Part shown: one piece after another, positions 37,601 through 48,664 of the stretch
How positions within the stretch are numbered: position 1 is the stretch's first letter
Layout: every line of letters begins with the position of its first letter
NCBI GenBank assembly: GCA_017562135.1
Contig: QEYB01000926.1
Coordinates: forward strand, 682,001 to 746,000
Reading direction: 5' to 3'
Origin: Dipylidium caninum
Lineage: Eukaryota; Platyhelminthes; Cestoda; Cyclophyllidea; Dipylidiidae
Length of the DNA stretch: 64,000 bases
Made by a program: the position numbers and the translations under genes
Notes under the pieces: generated by a model
Database searches by the model: none
The model's input: only the letters and a program-made list of their open reading frames with translations
What the model was told of the DNA's origin: nothing

Positions 37601-38653
37601 AGACACTCTCGGAACTCTACAGCTCTATTTCGGATGGGTTACAGAAGGCCGATGAAGGCCGGGCTGATGGTGAGTACGACGGCAAGGCCCCGGCCAACGC
37701 AACTTTAGTCAACGCTGGCCTGACTCAGGGAATTGCGGGCCATGTGTGGCCAGACTATAGACACGCCTGTCTGCCAGGCCACCGCATGCCATCCGGAGTG
37801 CCCGGCCTTTTGCCCGATATCCCGGCAGTTCACCAACGCGCTGTCTCAGTGTACTATGAAAATCCGCCCTACCCTTTTGGCCATGTCTTCCCCGCTCGTC
37901 TACTTGATTCGGTCAGTTCCCAACTTTACACTGCTACCATTGTCTTCGACTCATCTGTCTCTTGCGTCTTAACTGTATACCTTATTTTGAGATTGTTTGT
38001 TTGTGATTTTTATGTTTACCGATTACAATCTCGTAGAACTTGAATGAACCCCTTCCCTCGCCTAACTTCCCTCCTCAAAACAGCTAGAATGTGTGAAATA
38101 AGATCGACTGTAGCGCTTTACATCCTCATATCTCAGCCAAAATGAGTAGAAGAGAAGGGAACCCGTCTCACCCCTCTCTTCGTTACAATAGGTCAAACTC
38201 CCAAAAAGATGTCAGCTTCTTCCGCCAACAACCAGGGGTCGTGGACGTGGCCGTGGCGGCGCTGGCGGTTGTCGCTTCGACGGTGCCAACACTAATGGTA
38301 ACGAAAGCAAGGGTTGGGAAGGGAGAACTTCGTGGCGGGCAGATCAAACACCAGCATTGCGAATGATTCGTCGATCCTTGCCGGCTAGAAACGAGGTCTA
38401 CGGATCACCTCAAAGGACTGTCCCCGGACAAAATCCCTATGCAGATCGGGATCAACAGTATCACAGAGCGTCCAACTACCCGCCAGCTTATCCCCCACCT
38501 TCACTGATGGGGGCCTTCACGAATCCTTATGTTAACTACCCACCCCCCGGCGATACGTTTACCTGGAACCGACGTGGTGGTGGCCGCAGAGGCAGACCAA
38601 CAGCGTATCGTGGCGGCAGTGAACGATCAGGATGGGACTATTATCGCCGATAG
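30805..38653 (+). CDS. xrn2: 5'-3' exoribonuclease 2 (XRN2/Rat1), six exons
   Basis: XRN2 is the nuclear processive 5'-3' exonuclease that degrades 5'-monophosphate RNA. It acts in transcription termination (torpedo model), rRNA and snoRNA trimming and decay of aberrant RNA. Exons: 30805-31698, 33072-33344, 35262-35906, 36651-36890, 37423-37911 and 38192-38653, every join phase 0, total 3003 nt (1000 residues plus stop), close to human XRN2. Seen in order: [34 protein letters not shown], the [19 protein letters not shown] and [16 protein letters not shown] nuclease motifs, a [14 protein letters not shown] zinc knuckle, [46 protein letters not shown] and a C-terminal Arg/Gly-rich tail ending GWDYYRR. 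All acidic nuclease motifs are present, so it should be active. Confidence 0.95.
31699..33071 (+). other. XRN2 intron 1
   Basis: AT-rich, GTAGGT to CACAG. Nothing else is seen inside. Confidence 0.85.
33072..33344 (+). CDS. xrn2: XRN2 exon 2
   Basis: 91 codons, CACAG acceptor, GTATGT donor. It reads [15 protein letters not shown] and [20 protein letters not shown], the highly conserved GNDFLPHLP block of the active site. Confidence 0.95.
34780..35115 (+). repeat. Segment of XRN2 intron 2 with a diverged copy at 50.53-51.1 kb
   Basis: By eye, several collinear blocks in the same orientation recur near 50.53-51.1 kb. They include CTTCCTTCCTA followed about 20 bp later by ATAGCAG/ATAACAGC-GGCGGAG, TTTTAC-GA-CGATTAT and CAATC-ATGGCA-GA-CGTTG-ATG-CAATGG. 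Identity is partial and gapped. It could be a dispersed repeat family or a trace of a segmental copy of the XRN2 locus. Confidence 0.45.
35262..35906 (+). CDS. xrn2: XRN2 exon 3
   Basis: 215 codons starting [20 protein letters not shown], the counterpart of the family linker. It includes a Lys/Arg- and Asp/Glu-rich disordered stretch with a possible KRPRKGR nuclear localisation signal, and ends with [14 protein letters not shown] before GTACGT. Confidence 0.93.
36651..36890 (+). CDS. xrn2: XRN2 exon 4 (ends at a GC donor)
   Basis: 80 codons from [20 protein letters not shown] to DFYPTDFK. The acceptor is TATTTAG. The next bases after codon AAG are GCAAGC, a GC-type donor with otherwise good consensus (AAG|GCAAG). 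Confidence 0.92.
36891..37422 (+). other. xrn2: GC-AG intron 4 of XRN2
   Basis: The 532-bp intron starts GCAAGC and ends CATTACAG. Joining its flanks restores [16 protein letters not shown], aligning directly with the family sequence at this point, so the non-GT donor is well supported. Confidence 0.88.
37423..37911 (+). CDS. xrn2: XRN2 exon 5
   Basis: 163 codons beginning [20 protein letters not shown], the most conserved block of the C-terminal half, ending [16 protein letters not shown] before GTCAGT. The open frame continues into the intron to 38043, but that tail is not family-like. Confidence 0.92.
38192..38653 (+). CDS. xrn2: XRN2 exon 6 (Arg/Gly-rich C-terminus)
   Basis: Starts [20 protein letters not shown] after ACAATAG in phase 0 and ends with a TAG at 38651-38653. 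RG and proline-rich composition matches the disordered C-terminal tails of XRN2 proteins. The acceptor was chosen because earlier AGs give immediate stops in frame. Confidence 0.85.
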   Translation, partial: VKLPKRCQLLPPTTRGRGRGRGGAGGCRFDGANTNGNESKGWEGRTSWRADQTPALRMIRRSLPARNEVYGSPQRTVPGQNPYADRDQQYHRASNYPPAYPPPSLMGAFTNPYVNYPPPGDTFTWNRRGGGRRGRPTAYRGGSERSGWDYYRR

Positions 38654-41589
38654 GAATAAGACTGTGCTGGCTTGTTGCAATTTCATTCAATTTTACTTTG
38701 GTGGCCAGTCGGCCTGGTAACTGTAAATTTGAATAATGCATAAACTTCGTCTTATTTTTAACATGAATTCCATTTCTATTAGTATGTTCCCCCAGTGGTG
38801 TAGAGTGTCGTCTTTGACAGATAACGTGATTTGCGCGTCCAAATGGATTTGTCAGCTCAGATGGCTTTGACGAGACGGGGCGGAGCCCTATGATCCAAGA
38901 TCGAGTACTAAATGATATGGAAGTTAACTCGTCATTGGTGGAACTGACGAAGGATAATGAAGCAGTGTCGAGGAATATCAAATTTGTGTCTATCCGGGAG
39001 AATGCAGTTTGCACCTGTATACCCAATTCGATCGATGGTATCTCGTCGGGTCATGGAGGTCAACTCGTCAAATATTTCACCGTGTCTGCGTTTCAGCGAC
39101 GCTCTACACGTGGTTAACTGGTTGAGTACTTACATAAACAGTCTCCTGTGTGCTTAAAGCGTATGAGTTCAGAGGCAGCACTGAGGGCTGTCTGACATTG
39201 CATGTGTAAGATTTGTTCAGCATTCTACGAGGACAGCAGCCTTTAATGACCACTTTTAACATGTCATTAGTCTCCGATCATATCTGCCTGATGCTAAAGT
39301 CCTAATCTTGTCAATAAGAAATTGGCACCGAACCGGAGCACATTTCAGTCCTTTGAGTAGACGTATGGGATCGAGGCGATAAGTGGTGCTGCCCAGTCAA
39401 TCGCCGTTCACAGTGGTGGGGATGGGGTGCGGCTGGAGTGACCTTGCCGTCAGAATTTCCTTACAACTTGAAGATGGTGGGAATAGTGGGTTTCCAAACA
39501 GTCGACCGAAGGCCAGCGTTGCATCCGAAGACACTGAAGAAACTGTGATATCTGAGCGTGTGTGTATGCTGATTGAAGCTCTCATCCGACACCAAACATT
39601 CGGCACTAAACAAAGAAAGCTCGAAACTATCAATGATTGTATGCAATGTCAATCAATCGCCTTTCATAGTATGTTAAAAATTAGGTCATATGTGACAACG
39701 AGTGTCCAAAGAAATCCGCTCTCCTTCGCTGCCAGCAAATCATCTGAGGCGTCTCTGCCACGTGATGAGCATGCCAGAGACACTAATAACTGTCCCCACA
39801 GTATAGACTTAAACTATTCACCCGAAAACCTAACATTGACTCCCTGTTTCCTGTGAGTGATGCCGTCACCATATGCTAACACTCGCCATTGTTTCACCTT
39901 CTGCCTTTAAAATGCTTAGCAAAGCAACAGTATTGCATGCTTGCCAGTGATTACCGTCTAGGTTGAGGATGTAGAAGGGACGGAACAATTTGGAGGTGCA
40001 GTAGACCGCATAACAGGGACGCAACTCACACTTAATAGTATAAGATTTCGAGGCATACTTTCAAAATGGAGAACATTAGCTACTTTTACATCTACGGCTG
40101 GTGGGAGCACAAGGGCAAGAAATCTCACATCCGATAACCCCGTCAAATGACTTTAGGGGCACAAGACATATTTAAGCATGTGGAACTGCATCTATCACTT
40201 TTTGTGCAATGACTACTGCATGCTTATGCAGGTAAGACGACAAGTTCTACCGAAAACACGTTTGACTCGGGAAGACCTCTTTAAGCACAGAAGGCCTTGA
40301 GACGGTAAAGGGTGAGCGTCACACCAATTACGCGGTAAACCTAGGTGTATTAAAACTAATAAACTGTTTCGGGAATGAGACTGCAATGCTGCCAGACAGT
40401 TGGCAATTCTAATGCACAGTTAATTCAAAGGGCCTATGACCACTATTATATTCTTAATCTTTTTCAGGCATCGCCTGACAAACTACTTAACGGGCAATGT
40501 GAGCCTACTACAGGCATCACGAAAAGAGAGATTCCAGATCCACCATCACATTCAAGTGCAGTTTACGAAAGACGTTGCACGGATGTGAGTAAAGGGCATG
40601 AAATATAGATGCCGCATAGAAACACGAGTAGATGTGAAACCCAAACTGGGGAATTGTCGGGTTTCACGTTCAAGGCATTTGGCGGAAAACGACAGGTCAT
40701 ACTTATGTCGCTCGTGGTTTGTAGAGGAGTGTGAGACGGAGGTTAGGCCATCACATGGGCGCATATTGGTTGTATGTACACAGTCATTGCCAGTCCCGAA
40801 ATAGCAGGGTTGGCAGCTCTAGAGAGCGTTTTTGTCATTACCACAGCGTCATCAAAAGCTTGTCACTGCACAAACCACACGGTTTGATACGAACGACTCG
40901 ACAGGTATGCGACCGTAACTATGTCGCGTATCAGGTAATTATCAGTCCACACGAGGGTATGCTTTTCATAGCTCATAATGGGTGGTGTTGGCTTAATGTT
41001 GTGGTGAAATCGCATGTGATTTGTGAGGTTTAGTGGAAGAAGGCTCTAAGCGAAGTCTTAAGAAGTTGTACTAGACCTCGAAAACGAAGGGGCAGACGCA
41101 CAGATAGCAGTGGATAGAGTTTAGTGTTCCCAATTGGCGTAGATGTTGGAAGAAAGTATGGAGGGTGCTGACACCAGCAAAGGCGGCATGGAAAAGCGGA
41201 GACAAATAACCGTGAGAACCACTGCTTGTTTTATTGGAAAGGCGAGTTGGACGTGGTGGTGAAGAACGAGCTGTGCGGCGGAGCAAGAAATGGCACCGGT
41301 GAAATACTGATGCGACGATGCATATGAATGGATGACTAAGGAGGAGAAGTTCAAAATAATGCTCAGTGTTGGAAGTGGTGGTGGTCGAACTGGTGACTGT
41401 GAATATCAACTTCTTCTCCCGACTCTCGCACAGCCATGAGACAGTAGGGTGTGCAGAGCACATCCTCCACTCCGTACTGATTGGACGGACGACAGGCGAA
41501 TCGACTGTACAACAAACTCCGCATCCACCATTGTGATCACCGACTACGCTAACTGCGGCCTCAATGCGGGAAGTGCCCCAGTCTCCAAG
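38654..41589. other. Spacer between XRN2 and the CBL duplication patch
   Basis: Holds the XRN2 3' flank and several open frames (39383-39856 plus, 40375-40608 plus, 41071-41463 minus) with no recognisable family. No RNA gene was seen. Confidence 0.5.
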
Positions 41590-42733
41590 GATAGGTGACG
41601 AGCTTCATCTACGATTTCGCCGTGATCGTTCCCATTCATCTCGTTTGATGGGGTTAGGTGTGTGCCCGACAAGTGAGTAAGGGAGACTCTCGTGTCTATG
41701 ACGACCTTGTAATCATCGGACAATGTTGGGAAAGTAAGTGTGTGAGTGGGAGGTGTGGATTGAGAGACAGTGAAGGGAATGAGGACAGGGGGAACGACGG
41801 ACGAGGCAGTGTGTGGGTGGAGAGAGAGAAAAAGGATTGCCACGGCACTATATAAGCATCTCAGTTCAGTTGTCATAATAGTTTTTCCGCTAGGATGCGG
41901 TCGACATTGGCTTCAATGAGGCACCTGGCGATTTGGCTCAACGGAAAGCCTTCCTGAAGCATTATGCGGATGTTAGTCTCTGTGATTGCTCGGTCACAAC
42001 CAGTTCGTTGTACGATTTCATCAACGGCATTTGCGAAATCTCCATAATGCTGTAGTCGAAAATCCGCTTGCCCTTGCGGCGGAGGGTTATGATTGTCAGG
42101 TGTCGGTGGATACGCTAGGCCATTCTGGCTATCTGAAGGCAGAAGAGAAAAAATGTAGTTGGTATGGAACTATTGGAACATAGAGGTGAGGTATTATTAT
42201 TCGGCATTGAGCAGAGACTACTCTTCTTACTCTCAACTCTCGCGTCTGTGAGGAAGGGGAAATGTGGGAAGTTGGAGCGGTCGGCGACCCAAAGTTGACA
42301 AGATGGTGTTGAAAGGCCTTGTAGACACCACAATGACCTTCCACATGGTCAAACATCTCAGTCTCCTTCTCCCCTACTGACTATCGTCTACCCATCACTC
42401 GCCATCGCCCCATTAACACAGTCATCGTGGTCCAGTCGAACGCTGACTGGAATTTGGCGTGTCTCGTAGTCTTTCGGAGTACATCTTGAGACCACACCTG
42501 CAACTCAACTCCTCAGCCTTTGTTGAGCCACAGTGTGAGAGTCGCTGTCAAAGTGCTGCCTCGGGTTGGGGCAAACACTCACCGGTGGACTGCGGCTCGA
42601 TGGGGATGTTGATCGCCGTTGTGCACAGTATTTCACGTCCACACTGCGGACATATGCCGGAGTTGTGAAAGGAGACGAATGGGAGCAGAGGGGGTGGGCA
42701 ATCAAATAACAACCACACAGTTGGTCCGTCCCA

Positions 42734-42757
42734 GTGTTAGCGGTTAGAGCACTTGCC
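42734..42757 (+). repeat. tRNA A-box-like motif (possible SINE relic)
   Basis: TGTTAGCGGTTAGAGCACTT followed by GCCA resembles the A-box head of tRNA-derived SINEs. It recurs at 48818-48841 (copy C) and, on minus, at 60551-60574 (copy B), always at the same place in the intron between the RING exons. I found no B box, so this is a weak call. Confidence 0.25.
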
Positions 42758-43199
42758 ACTGCGCCGTGTTACTTAGTCGTCGTGTCAACTGACCAACTCC
42801 ACCAGAGCATCTCGCATTCCACTGTCCCTATTACCTCAAGCCCTTCTCTCCCCACCAGTCTAACCGTCAACACAGGCTATCCGCACATAGTTCACTTGAA
42901 ACAGCCAAGCACATCACTGCACTGCGTTGCAGCGCTCAATTAGTGTTAGCTTCCAGGCACCCACGTTAGGGGCAGCCCTTTCCTGCCGGGGAACAGAATG
43001 AGAGGGAAGACGCGATTAGAAGAAGCACCAAGCCACGTCAAACAATACAAATGTCGAGGAGTTAAGTGAGACGCTCACCTGCAAGGCCTTGCAACACGCC
43101 TCGCAGATGAAGTGACCACATGGCTCCAAACGTGTGTCGTTCGGCGTGCATTTACAGATTTGGCATGTCTGCATGTGATTCTCGTTCCCCACAGGCGCC

Positions 43200-44660
43200 T
43201 CCAACCTCACCTGGGTCTTCAGATTGACCAAATCTGACAGATTGTCGGCATATTCCCGTCCATTTGGATATAGGTAACTGGCAAAATAGAATTCAAATTG
43301 CCTTCAACACCCTTCAAATTCACGCTTTCTGCATACACATCGCTACTCGAAGACCCCAGTCTCCAACTACTTCCTCAACTCTGCCATACACGGCACCAAC
43401 TCTCGCCTGCGTTTGAATCAATGTCAGCTGCGCCCCTAGGGCATTAAAGGAATGGAAGAAGACTAGTTGTTCAGCCACAGCGACACGTACTGGCCTTCTC
43501 CTTGCCGTAGGTGGAGAATGGTCCACGAGTGGAGCCCCGAAACACAAAACCTGCTGTATACAACATTGTGGCGTCACGTAGCCAATGGACCAGTAGCCGT
43601 TGTGACTCATGCTATTGCGGAAGACATAGCTGTCGAGAGAAGGAAAAAAAACATGTCCTTTCGTGGGCAAAAGAAGGAGACGAAGAGGGAGAGGGAGGTG
43701 GCTCACCTTCCAGGCCTATTTATATGAGGGCTCAGTGCCTTCGCCACCGTGCTGAACGTGGCGTGCTCCAGGTAGCCCGGATGAATTTGACAGCTTCCTC
43801 CACATCAGGATGAAAGGTGATCCCATGTCCCGAAGCGCCTTTTGCCAAAGCACCATTCAACCTTAAATGTTTAGGGCTCCTAACACAGCACGCAAGCGCT
43901 TGTCATACTACTCACCTCGTGAAGATATCCAAGTTATACGAGATACGTAGGTTCGTGATGAGAGGCACATTGTCTTCAGCAGCGCATCTCGGTAATTCTC
44001 CACGTCTGGGAATGCCATTGTGAATTGTTGGAAGAAGTCACTGGCTGTCAACTACAAGACTAGACGATGAGGCCAATCTCAGTGGTGCGGTCGCCACCAG
44101 CAGTTACATCTCACTCTCGTTTTACGGAGCTGCAACTACCTTCTCGCCACCCACTGCATCGACACATACGCCTACGTGCTCCACAATTCATTCCAAGCAA
44201 CGAGGTAACTCACCTCTCACCGAAAACACGCTCCCACCAGCTTTGAGCCTCCTTTCTCCCGAACGTCTGATTAGCCACAAACTGCCCTTGGGGAAGAAGT
44301 ATTTTACTTCTCCGTTCTAGGCAGAAAGTGATTTATTCTGTTGAGGTGAGCGCACACAAGCTGATGTGCATGGATGAAGAGAAGGAGGAGGAGGAGGAGG
44401 AGGAGGAGGTGGTGGTGGTGGTGGAGGTGAAGGGGGAGGAGCAAAGATGTTACAAAATCTGCCTACTCCTGTGTCCAGTGCAAGTACTGCCACCAACACA
44501 GACCAAGCAATCAGACAGCACCACGTCCATACAAGGCGTTCATTTCAAGCCATTCAACAATCGCTTGTTTAATGGGACAGAGTTGGGAGGCGAATGCACT
44601 CACACGTGGTAGAAGAAGCATGTGTATTCGTTAAACCCCTCTTCCGTGAGGACTTTCGTA
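43200..44660. repeat. Near-identical tract shared with 58680-60110 (inverted)
   Basis: From about 44660 down to 43200 the sequence is almost identical to the reverse complement of 58680-60110, introns included. Exon 1 (44670-44854), the RING half and more distal introns are much more diverged. One internal insertion of about 17 bp occurs near 43440. Confidence 0.75.
44391..44430. repeat. (GGA)n/(GGT)n tract in CBL-A intron 1
   Basis: Trinucleotide runs GGA then GGT on the plus strand. A shorter counterpart lies at about 58911-58945 in copy B in inverted orientation. Confidence 0.85.
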
Positions 44661-45320
44661 TGGCGCTTCACGCACGACAAGAAACCCTCCAACAACACTG
44701 CTAAGTTCCTCGTGAATTCATCGAGATAGTCGGAGTAAAGTGGATAGAAATAGTAGTACTTAGGCGAAGGATGAGGTGGCGGAGACGGAGGATATTGGGG
44801 TACTTCCCGCAGCGCTTCGTTCAGTTTCTCCAACTCCCTCAGGGTTACGCGCATACTATGTCACGCAGCCTGTTGCTCTGTGTCTGGTGGACTGGATTGC
44901 AAGTGAGCTTCTCGGCCCTTCTGCACTGCACTCGCAATGTCCTTTCTGCAAATAGGACGAGGGGATCTCTTGGCCTTTGCTCCATCTATAGCTAAAATAG
45001 CCTCGGCTTCACATCACTCACAAAAGTCAAGGCGTGTGTCTATGGGCAAGTGAAACGTTTGAGGTGATGCTAGTAAGGACGAATTGACATGGAGTCAATG
45101 ACAGTTTTTAATTCAGTTCATTCTAGCTAGTGCAGAATTCCGTCTTCGCAATGGAGACGTGCACTTCTTCTGAGTATGCCACAAAGCGCTTCAACTTACC
45201 TCCACCTCTGACAGGTAGGCAATTGAAAGTCTGAGTGCAGGCACGATATTAAATGCAGCCTTTGGAGGAGCTTTGGCGCTCATCTTCGAATGCCTTGTCG
45301 TGTGATCTCACCAACCAACC

Positions 45321-46859
45321 AATTGCGCTCATACAACTGTACGTGTAACGCGGAACACGGCACCCGGAGAGCGGAACGAACTGACTACACATGTTCGGGA
45401 CCGAGAAACGAGCATTGCTGGCAGTCCGTTTAACATAGCTGTGTAGGCGACAACGAGCTTCGGAGCCCTCATAGACAACAACTTCACCCTGCTCGAGTGC
45501 GTGCTGAAGGTATGACCGACGATAACCGTCTGAATAATGCAACATTTGGGCTTAAAAGTGACGATGTTCCCTCCTAACCCGTGTTTCGCCTCTAAGGCTT
45601 CACTGCCAATGTCATTCGCGTCTAAACTTGGCAACAATTAGCCGCCAGAGCATCCGTCAACCGAGTAACGCCCCGTTGTTGTGGCTGCAATATAAACCTT
45701 CGTGCCAGTTGCCCGCCAATCGAGACCCTGGAGGCAAACATACTTCGGCTACTTAATTGTATCCTGAAAAGGCCGCAACTTTCCGCTTCCTTACACTAAT
45801 CATCAACATGCCAGTTCACAAACACCACCCGTTTACTTTATTTAGGTATGAAGGGTCCTCGTTGTGCCTTCACCACCGCGTCTGGTGTCAGTTTTTTGCC
45901 ACTACCAACCGAAATGATTCTTTGGAGGCAATACTGCATGCACATTAGAATTTACTGTGTAGTATCTTTAAGAGAAGACGCCACAACTTTCAGCGCGACA
46001 CTTGATCCGACGTCATAGCCTCGGTGGGGTGGAGGTCCTAATTACTACCACCCAAAGGACTGTTGAAATCAACACTTCTTCTCCTCTTCGTGGCAGAGTC
46101 GGTTTGCCAGGTCTCCGGGGGAAGTCACAGGAACTATAAAATCGGTACGAGTGGTTTACCATCCCTTCCCCTTCCCCCGCCCCCTTCTGTCTACCACAAC
46201 ATGCATTTGTACGCAGGTTTGGTCGACGGCTCATTTGGTGGAAATCTAACTTGGCTTGGTGTAGGAGGAGACCTAGGTGCAAATCCAAAATTGAGCTTTG
46301 CAGTCAGCAGAACAGCACCCAAGTGGCGAACACTCTGAGCGAGTTGAGAAATATCTTATGCTGTCTCGACGCATTCTCCCTATGCACGCATAGTAGTGGC
46401 GGGTAGCTATGCTCACATAAATAGCGTCTTGTTGGAGATTTCCAAGTCGAGGCAATACCCCTTCGATTTCCCCACCTCTCCTGTCTTGCAGTCCATCAAC
46501 TAGCCGAGTACTTTTACATCTTTCTTCTCAACGATGTCAGTGACATATTTTGGCCTTTATCAGTGCTTACGCAACGGTTTTTATTGCTACGTCTACAAAA
46601 CGCAGTCTCCTGGCCACTTCAAGACACGCATTTAAGTATGGATTCCCCGTACTGCGCTGATATGTACAGCAAATTCCGTTACCAGCCTCTTACTTTTCTA
46701 AACTACTCCGCACGAGTGCCTTTTGTGGTGTGAGTGAAGTCGTGGGAGAGACGAATGATCGGTCCAATATGTGTGCTAACACACCGGTTTACCGCAAATC
46801 TCTGGAAAGCAAAGAAGGGAGAAGACATTTAGTGGTTCGAATTTTTTTGAAAATCATAG
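45321..46859. other. CBL-A upstream flank, part of the direct duplication with 49.85-50.17 kb
   Basis: No supported gene. The stretch 45630-45900 is similar in the same orientation to 49860-50160 (shared CATCATGCCAGTTCA-type block, a GTGCCTTCACCAC block and a GCATCCGTCAA block). Open frames here look random. Confidence 0.5.
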
Positions 46860-47330
46860 ACATGTTGGAGAATGATGACTATGTCCAATCATGTTGACTG
46901 AATTATTTGAAATCTCGACCACTTCGACATTAGCTTGTGTTATTGAAGTGGGCGGGAGTGAAGGCAGAACCATTAAAATTCACCCTGCGTTGGCCCGAGA
47001 AATGGCATCTCGACGAAATTGAAAGACACAGGAAAAGAGATCTCGAAGACAACACGCAGTCAGAGACACCAGGGTCGGCCTCAATTCCACTCATGAAGGT
47101 GACGTTAGCCCCCAAACAAACTCTCCACTTGCATCTCTTTACAGTCCACCACCACTAGTTTAAAACATTCTTCCTCCTGCTGACCTATCGCCGTTTAGTA
47201 GAGCACCTGGAGAGTCGTTGCAATGATCTCAAGTCATTTCCATCGGTAGGGGTGGGGTCAGTGGTTTCCACTTTGCCCCCATTAATCAACCTACTTTCCC
47301 AGCCCAAGTCAGGAGTTTATCTTATTATTG
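46860..47330 (+). repeat. Unidentified repeated exon-like fragment, copy 1
   Basis: Similar in the same direction to 51460-51780 and 51885-52330. Shared blocks include a TTAGCTTGTG-TATTGAAGTGG start, GAAGGCAGAACC-type sequence, ATCTCGAAG, and downstream TCATTTCCATCGG and CAAGTCAGGA. The product is not recognised. Confidence 0.5.
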
Positions 47331-47391
47331 ACGAGTCGAGAGCGTTCTGTAGTTAAGATCTGCCGAGGAGGGGGAAGGAGCACTGTGTTTC

Positions 47392-47775
47392 ATGGTGTTG
47401 TGCTTCTGCTACCAGCCTCTCCTCATCGCGTGCCTGCGAGATATACTGACGGCGTCATTCACTGGTGTGAGTGTCGAGGGCACGTTTTATTGACCACGGG
47501 AGAAACAGGGAGGCGTGGACATCCTGAGGGCAATTCGAATAGCGAGGAGATGACATGAACGGCAGCATTCATCCCTGCACCCAGTCCTAGAAGACGCCCT
47601 CGTCCGGGGACGAGTCTAAGACGTTCGTAATTGTCCTGTAGTTAACTGACCGTATCTTCAAGCTTGTTTCCCCATCGCCACCTCCTCCAACTTGGCCATC
47701 GGTGCGGCGACACCGAGTGCTACGAAGAACCAAACAGCAGCCGTCGTGAACGTTAGCTGCATTTCACCGGGACTA
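47392..47775 (+). pseudogene. XRN2 exon 1 pseudogene fragment
   Basis: The stretch is collinear with XRN2 exon 1 from its ATG (30805) to about 31180. The clearest block, from about 47553, matches GATATGAACGGCATCATTC of XRN2 and continues CCTGCAC-CA-TC-CGAAGACG, GACGAG and AAGACGTTCGT. It ends in the counterpart of the [10 protein letters not shown] region. It has in-frame stops (for example TAG in CAGTCCTAG) and several indels, so it cannot encode the nuclease. It sits inside the CBL patch in the same orientation as the parent, about 16.6 kb away. No intron falls in this part of the parent, so DNA-level and RNA-level copying cannot be told apart. Confidence 0.75.
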
Positions 47776-48664
47776 TTTTCTCCACCTAACCAGCATACCT
47801 GCATTCCACGAAGCCGCTAAGGGGCCAGGAATTACAGACCCCACAACACACATGGCCTAGCGTGTCTCTCACTAGGCGACTCCCGCATAGCCGCCCACTT
47901 CATCTGGCAAGCGGTTGCCATGGCGCATCACACATGTAGGGTGCGAAAAGACACGATTTAGAGAAGATCTAATACGAGCTTATGCGTTCAGACTTAAGGT
48001 GGGGAGTACCACACGGTAATCAAAGGAAGAACCTTGAAAACCAGCATGTCACACTAGGTAATTCGAACTATCACTTAGACTCAAGTGAATACGGAGTACA
48101 TCACACCTAAACCACGAGAATCCACTCCCAACACTTCATCAGACAAGCAACTTACTTTCCCCGTTATTGTAAGCAACTGCAAAAGGACTGTCACGTCACT
48201 GTATCGGCATCTTGGTCCACATAACGCAAGAAGTCTTCAGCTCGGATGCGGTCGTCTTCAGCCTCCAAGAGACTTCTACGACATGGCGTCCGCCATAGGA
48301 GACGGTTCAATCTTCGGTTGCCGGTGGCAATCCGAGGTCACAGGGGTCACCTGAAACACGGAAGAGAACAAATACTTGAAGCACAGAAATAGAACATTTA
48401 GCGAAATAAAGTAAGACATTAAGTTCAGCCGCTGAGCGGAGACTACTTCCACTAGTAATTCCCTACGGACCATGGTCTACTCGTCACCGGCGATGGTACT
48501 CTCGCAGCCACGTGGTCTAGTCGACGCTGACCGGGATGCGGCATTTCTCGTGGTCTCCGGAGCACAAGTTGAGACCACCCCGCCACACAACTCCTCAGCC
48601 TTTGTTGAGCCTCAGTGTGAGAGTCACTGCCACAATGCGGCCCTGGGTTGGGGTATACACTCAC
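47776..48664. other. Spacer with weak repeats, and CBL-C 3' flank
   Basis: No gene. The stretch 47890-47940 resembles 50520-50570 (shared CTTCATCTGGCA/ATTCATCTGGCA block). The stretch 48490-48660 is the counterpart of 42430-42580, the 3' flank of the RING exon. Confidence 0.45.

Larger units (their letters stand above)
41873..44854 (-). pseudogene. cbl: CBL-type E3 ubiquitin ligase, copy A (disrupted)
   Basis: CBL proteins bind phosphotyrosine on receptors through a TKB domain (four-helix, EF-hand, SH2-like) and ubiquitinate them through a RING. Exon remnants on the minus strand: 44854-44604, 44316-44214, 44040-43916, 43838-43707, 43629-43491, 43277-43079, 42664-42583 and 42132-41873. Compared with copy B, the second exon lacks 2 bases, the third lacks 1, the fourth gains 3 net with an in-frame TGA, and the fifth gains 1. 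The seventh exon's acceptor is AC instead of AG. The RING first half (CQICKCTPNDTRLEPCGHFI) and the last exon, a UBA-like segment with FANAVDEIVQRTGCD and a TGA stop, are intact. Several lost bases are Gs in short G-runs, so sequencing error is possible, but not for the AC acceptor. Confidence 0.8.
41590..45320. repeat. Left arm of a long inverted repeat (CBL copy A)
   Basis: The reverse complement of this region is collinear with 58020-61760, from the upstream flank (45240-45320 against 58015-58085) through all CBL exons to a 3' flank (41590-41740 against 61600-61760). The two loci therefore point away from each other, with about 12.7 kb between the arms. Confidence 0.8.

Noticed and set aside
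37912..38043. Open extension of XRN2 exon 5
   Set aside because: Reads hydrophobic and unlike the family. The GTCAGT donor and the phase-0 exon at 38192 give a better protein.
39383..39856. 157-codon open frame on plus downstream of XRN2
   Set aside because: Not recognised, no acceptor/donor pattern. Kept only as unexplained spacer.
44328..44612. Open frame conserved between both CBL copies on the antisense strand (also 58720-58953 minus)
   Set aside because: Its conservation is explained by near-identity of the underlying intron. Codon-level constraint cannot be shown with two copies.
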